Shown: positions 60,818-64,000 of the stretch, piece after piece
Position numbering within the stretch: the first letter of the stretch is position 1
Layout of the letters: each line of letters opens with the position of its first letter
Assembly (NCBI RefSeq): GCF_007655005.1
Contig: NZ_SZVW01000008.1
Span: forward strand, 62,001 to 126,000
Reading direction: 5' to 3'
DNA from: Streptomyces tibetensis
GTDB lineage: Bacteria; Actinomycetota; Actinomycetes; Streptomycetales; Streptomycetaceae
Length of the DNA stretch: 64,000 bases
Made by a program: the position numbers and the translations under genes
The notes under the pieces: generated by a model
The model's input: only the letters and a program-made list of their open reading frames with translations
The model's database searches: none
Told to the model about the DNA's origin: nothing

Positions 60818-61695
60818 CCCATCACCTGGTGTGCCACGCCGCCGCCCTGCCCGAGCCGCCCTTCGACGGCCACGGGCACCGGCGCCGGGCACTGGTCGGC
60901 GAGGACGACGGCAGCGTCCACACGGGTTTCGGGCTGTGCGAGCTGCTCCCGGACGGCCGGCTGCCCGCACATGTGCACTCGTACGAGGAGAGCTTCCACC
61001 TCCTCGACGGCGCCGTGATCCTCGACCTGCCCCAGGGTTCGTATCTGCTGGAGAAGGGGGACTACGGCCTGCTGCCGACCGGCGTGCCGCACGCCTGGCG
61101 CGGGGCCGGGGGCACCGGCGGCCGCTGGGCGGACATGCTGGCCCCCGTGCCGCGCGCCCGCTACGGGCACGACACCCTGGCCGTGCCGGACCTGCCCGCG
61201 TGTGAGCCGGTCCGGGTGGACGTGCGCGACCCGCGCACCCGCGGCTTCGGCCGGTTCGAGCCCGGTCAGATGGATCCCGGCAGGCAGTCCCAGGACCTGC
61301 TGGCCGTCACGGCGAGCATGCGGACCGCGCTGCTGGTCTACAGCGGGATCACGGTGAAGATGATGATCGACGGCGATCTGGGCGCGGTCGCCTCGACCAT
61401 GTTCATGGTGCAGTACGCGTCCGACGGGGTCATCGGCACCCACGACCACCCCTTCGAGGAGACGTATCTGATCCTGGAGGGCGTCGCGGAGGCCACCCTC
61501 GACGGCGAGCGGTACCGGCTGGAGCCCGGCGATGTGGCCTGGGCCGGCGCCGGATGTGTGCACGGGTTCGTCAACGCCGGGCGCGGCCCGCTGCGCTGGC
61601 TGGAGACACAGGCGCCGCAACCGCCGTCACGGCACTCGTACCGGTTCACGCGGGACTGGGACTACCTGCGCGCGGCACTGGAGGAGAAGTCATGA
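60814..61695 (+). CDS. bicupin protein (ureidoglycine-aminohydrolase-like)
   Basis: A 293-residue protein with two cupin domains (LPAHVHSYEESFHLLDGAVIL, about residues 48-75, and GTHDHPFEETYLILEGVAEATL, about 210-235). Both carry His/Glu ligands for a metal. It resembles (S)-ureidoglycine aminohydrolase in size and layout, but the neighbouring genes are not those of ureide catabolism, so the activity could be hydrolytic on another small molecule. Overlap with the flanking genes (ATGA on both sides) ties it to the unit. Confidence 0.87.
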   Translation: MTHHLVCHAAALPEPPFDGHGHRRRALVGEDDGSVHTGFGLCELLPDGRLPAHVHSYEESFHLLDGAVILDLPQGSYLLEKGDYGLLPTGVPHAWRGAGGTGGRWADMLAPVPRARYGHDTLAVPDLPACEPVRVDVRDPRTRGFGRFEPGQMDPGRQSQDLLAVTASMRTALLVYSGITVKMMIDGDLGAVASTMFMVQYASDGVIGTHDHPFEETYLILEGVAEATLDGERYRLEPGDVAWAGAGCVHGFVNAGRGPLRWLETQAPQPPSRHSYRFTRDWDYLRAALEEKS

Positions 61696-62381
61696 GCAGT
61701 GTGCTCGTCGTCGGCGGCACGTCCGGGATCGGGCTCGAGTTCGCCCGGTCGCGCGCCGGAAACGGAGACGACGTGGTTCTCACCGGCCGCGACACCCAGC
61801 GGGCCGAAGCGGTCGCGAAGGAGTTCGGCGCCCGCGGCCTCGCCCTGGACCTGGCACGGCCGCTGGAGATCGCGGCGGCCCTGGCCGGTATGGGGCGCGT
61901 CGACCATCTGGTGATCGCGGGCGTTTCCCGGGACGACAACAAGGTGACCGACTACGACATCGACGCCGCCCTGCGCCTGGTCACCCTCAAACTCGTCGGC
62001 TACACGGAGGTCGTGCACACGCTGCGCGGCCGCCTGCACGACGACAGCGCCATCGTGCTGTTCGGCGGCCAGGCCAAGGAACGCCCCTACCCGGGCGCGA
62101 CGACGGTGGCGACGGTCAACGCGGGGGTGCGGGGCCTGATGAACTCCCTCGCCGTCGAGCTCGCTCCCGTCCGGGTCAACGCCGTGCATCCCGGTGTCGT
62201 GGGCGACAGCCCGTACTGGCAGGCCAAGCCGGAGAAGGTGCTGGCCACGCTGCGCACCGAGACACCCACCGGGCGGCTTGCCGAGATGGCCGACGTGGTG
62301 GACGCGGTGGACTTCCTGCTGCGCAACCGGTCGGTGAACGCGGTGGAACTGACGGTGGACGGGGGTTGGTTGCTGGGGTGA
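61692..62381 (+). CDS. SDR-fold protein lacking catalytic residues
   Basis: A 229-residue Rossmann-fold protein: NAD(P) binding VLVVGGTSGIGLEFARS, GRVDHLVIAG, and VELAPVRVNAVHPG and the end VELTVDGG are classical SDR. The catalytic set is absent: the Ser position is Gly (LFGGQ), the Tyr is V139 and the Lys is N143 (VATVNAGV instead of YxxxK). It may bind cofactor or substrate without reduction, or use another mechanism. It ends the unit; a 91-nt gap with no feature follows before the convergent genes. Confidence 0.85.
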   Translation: MSSVLVVGGTSGIGLEFARSRAGNGDDVVLTGRDTQRAEAVAKEFGARGLALDLARPLEIAAALAGMGRVDHLVIAGVSRDDNKVTDYDIDAALRLVTLKLVGYTEVVHTLRGRLHDDSAIVLFGGQAKERPYPGATTVATVNAGVRGLMNSLAVELAPVRVNAVHPGVVGDSPYWQAKPEKVLATLRTETPTGRLAEMADVVDAVDFLLRNRSVNAVELTVDGGWLLG

Positions 62382-62472
62382 GCCGACGGCTAGGGGGAAG
62401 GTGAGAGGCGGTCTGCCGGACGGGAAGCCGGCGGCCGGTCGGAAGGAAGGGCGGCTGTCGTGAGGTGGCCGG

Positions 62473-63120
62473 TCAGCCGGTGTGGCGCAGTACGTCCTGC
62501 GCGACCTCCTTGTCCACCGCCGCCCGCACCAACGCGGCGGCGAGGACGGCCGGGCCGGTGTCCCCGGCCAGTTCGGTGAGGCGCTCCGGATCCCGGGGCA
62601 GGTTCAGCCGTTCGGCGCCCTGGAGGGCCTTGGCGTCCAGGTAGGGGGCCGCCTCCGGCCAGACGCCCTGCGCCTCGCGCAGAAAGATGTCGGCACCGGC
62701 GGGCCCGATTCCGGGGAACTCCTGGAGGAGGCCGTGCAGTTCCGGGACCCTGCCGTCCGCCTCCCGGCGCAGCCGCCGCAGGTCTCCGCCCCACCGTCCG
62801 GTCAGCAGCTCGGCGGCGTCACCGAGCTGGGTGGCCGTACGTTCGTCGTAGCGCCGGTAACCGCCCCGGCCCAGCGCGTCGACCCGTTCCTGCCAGGAGG
62901 CCCGCGCCATACGCCGCGGATCGCGCAGCCCCGCCTCGTGCAGCGCACGGGCGGTGGCGAGCGCGATCGAACCGCGGATGCGGGCACTGAGCAGATGGGA
63001 CAGCACCAGCAGCCGGTACAGCGGCTGCGGCGTGTCCTTCAGCCCGATGCCCGCCTCCTCGGCGTACGTCCGGCCGTGCGCGCCGACGAGTTCCCGCACG
63101 ACGCGCTCCGGGCGGTCCAC
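62473..63120 (-). CDS. HhH-GPD endonuclease III-like protein
   Basis: A 215-residue member of the helix-hairpin-helix glycosylase family: HhH segment ELHGLLQEFPGIGPAGADIFL, with RLLVLSHLLSARIRGSIALATARAL upstream. The Fe-S cluster cysteines of Nth are absent. Probable DNA-repair or DNA-binding role. GTG 63120; only 3 nt downstream of the DUF3140-like gene on the same strand. Confidence 0.85.
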   Translation of the reverse strand: MDRPERVVRELVGAHGRTYAEEAGIGLKDTPQPLYRLLVLSHLLSARIRGSIALATARALHEAGLRDPRRMARASWQERVDALGRGGYRRYDERTATQLGDAAELLTGRWGGDLRRLRREADGRVPELHGLLQEFPGIGPAGADIFLREAQGVWPEAAPYLDAKALQGAERLNLPRDPERLTELAGDTGPAVLAAALVRAAVDKEVAQDVLRHTG

Positions 63121-63123
63121 GGA

Positions 63124-63468
63124 CTAGCCCTTCAGCGGATCGTGCCCGACGGTCATCAGCCGGTGCCTGCGGCGGGTGTCCTCGGCCGTCACCTCGGGCT
63201 CGGGCTCGTTCTCGAGGTCCACCTCGTCGGCGACCTTGTCCACGACCCTCCGCATCACGCGCAGGTCGTCCTCGGTCAGATCGGTGCGCCGCTTCTGGAG
63301 GATGGCCAGGACGTGCTGCCCGGTGGCCGGGCCCGCCTGGTCCGGCAGCGGCTCGGTGGCCTCGTCGGCGTCGCGGACCCGCAGCCACGCCGCGAGTTCC
63401 TGCGAGGTCATGTTCACCACGCGGTGGAAGTCCTCCCACAGCGCGTCGAGTTCGAGGGCGTCGGTCAT
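63124..63468 (-). CDS. DUF3140-like small protein
   Basis: A 114-residue protein starting LELDALWEDFHRVVNMTSQELAAWLRV, which matches the conserved start of DUF3140 proteins, and ending in acidic and charged helices (RRRHRLMTVGHDPLKG). Function unknown; the gene is 49 nt downstream of dps and 3 nt upstream of the endonuclease-like gene, suggesting a stress/DNA-protection operon. Confidence 0.75.
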   Translation of the reverse strand: MTDALELDALWEDFHRVVNMTSQELAAWLRVRDADEATEPLPDQAGPATGQHVLAILQKRRTDLTEDDLRVMRRVVDKVADEVDLENEPEPEVTAEDTRRRHRLMTVGHDPLKG

Positions 63469-63517
63469 CGCCTGCCCCTTTCCGTACGTGGGTGTTCTGC
63501 GCCGGTCCGCCCGCGTG

Positions 63518-63994
63518 TCAGCGGGGGAAGTTCTCGGCGTCGAACATCCACCGCTGCTTCTCCAGCTCCGCGGTGATGCTGATCAGCAGGTCCTGGGTGA
63601 CCGGGTCCGCCTTCTCGGTCGCGTCGATGCGTTCGCGCAGCCGGGCGACCGCGTCCTGCAGCGCCTCCACCATCACCTGCACGGCGTCCGAGTCGCGCAC
63701 CCAGCCCTCCTGCGGGGCGGGCAGCGTGAAGGCCTTGGCGACGGTCTCCGGCCGGCCGTCCGGCGGGACGCCCAGCGCCGCGGACCGCTCCGCGACCGTG
63801 TCAGCGAAGTCCCGGGCTGCCGTGACCACCTCGTCGAGCTGGAGGTGGATGGACCGGAATCGCGGTCCGACGATGTTCCAGTGCGCCTGCTTCCCGACCA
63901 GCGAGAGCCCGAGCAGATCCACCAAGGTGTCCTGAAGTGCCTCGCAGGCGACCTTTCGGGCGTCGTCGGGCAGGGTGCTCCTCACAGTCGTCAT
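63518..63994 (-). CDS. dps: Dps family DNA-protection ferritin
   Basis: A 158-residue four-helix ferritin-like protein. Ferroxidase ligands are visible in KQAHWNIVG (His) and HLQLDEVVTAARDFADTVAERSAALG (Asp, Asp/Glu). It stores iron, detoxifies peroxide and may coat DNA. The N-terminus lacks the long Lys-rich tail of E. coli Dps. ATG 63994; its upstream region is outside the window. Confidence 0.92.
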   Translation of the reverse strand: MTTVRSTLPDDARKVACEALQDTLVDLLGLSLVGKQAHWNIVGPRFRSIHLQLDEVVTAARDFADTVAERSAALGVPPDGRPETVAKAFTLPAPQEGWVRDSDAVQVMVEALQDAVARLRERIDATEKADPVTQDLLISITAELEKQRWMFDAENFPR

Positions 63995-64000
63995 GGGGCG

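Overview
The window is high-GC chromosomal DNA, almost certainly from a Streptomyces or close relative. The signs are the codon use, frequent GTG/TTG starts, ATGA/GTGA start-stop overlaps, a complete conservon, a hopanoid operon in Streptomyces gene order, and a c-di-AMP riboswitch in front of a LysM/M23 wall hydrolase. From memory the order resembles the S. coelicolor region around SCO6750-SCO6800; this was not checked by search. I see no transposase, integrase, phage gene or CRISPR array.

Layout. 1-5.8 kb: end of a GlxA-type regulator, a DJ-1/PfpI protein, an enoyl-CoA hydratase, a serine-kinase-like ATPase, isopentenyl-diphosphate isomerase (idi), a cation-efflux protein and galE. 6.0-13.1 kb: seven closely packed genes that look like a phosphodiester-linked surface glycoconjugate pathway (two CDP-alcohol phosphotransferases, a nucleotidyltransferase, a glycerol-1-phosphate-dehydrogenase-like enzyme, a family 2 glycosyltransferase and a TagGH-type exporter). 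13.4-27.2 kb: the hopanoid operon (hpnC, hpnD, a 44-aa ORF, hpnE, a prenyl diphosphate synthase, shc, hpnG, hpnH, ispG, dxs, hpnO), followed by an XRE-cupin regulator with a tandem dyad operator and a 39-aa membrane peptide. idi, ispG and dxs supply C5 precursors, hpnC/D/E make squalene, shc cyclises it, and hpnH/G/O add and modify the C35 side chain.

27-37 kb: single genes (tyrosine phosphatase, GH36 alpha-galactosidase, riboswitch-controlled LysM-M23 protein, secreted Tat-type protein, SGNH hydrolase, TetR, Leu/Phe/Val-type dehydrogenase, metallo-beta-lactamase-fold hydrolase). 37.7-42.2 kb: a conservon (cvnA-D) plus a GAF protein; the CvnA tail is rich in tandem repeats. 42.3-47.1 kb: threonine catabolism (tdh-kbl), a LysR gene, an XRE-cupin/GNAT pair under a 35-bp palindrome, and a YjbR-like protein. 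47-49 kb: a split transketolase-like pair behind a MerR/SoxR-type promoter, then tRNA-Pro(GGG).

49-54 kb: GH43, a DUF4916-like protein, an amidohydrolase plus glutamine-synthetase-like pair (a split FluG arrangement), a PF04672-type methyltransferase and a lipoprotein. 55.2-62.4 kb: a compact seven-gene unit of unknown substrate (XRE-cupin regulator, M24 protein with an altered metal ligand, thiamine-diphosphate E1 alpha and beta, amidohydrolase, bicupin, and an SDR lacking its catalytic residues). The window ends with an endonuclease-III-like protein, a DUF3140-like protein and a Dps.

The least explained units are the 6-13 kb glycoconjugate cluster and the 55-62 kb catabolic cluster. Starts were chosen from Shine-Dalgarno spacing and overlaps; no search or folding program was run.
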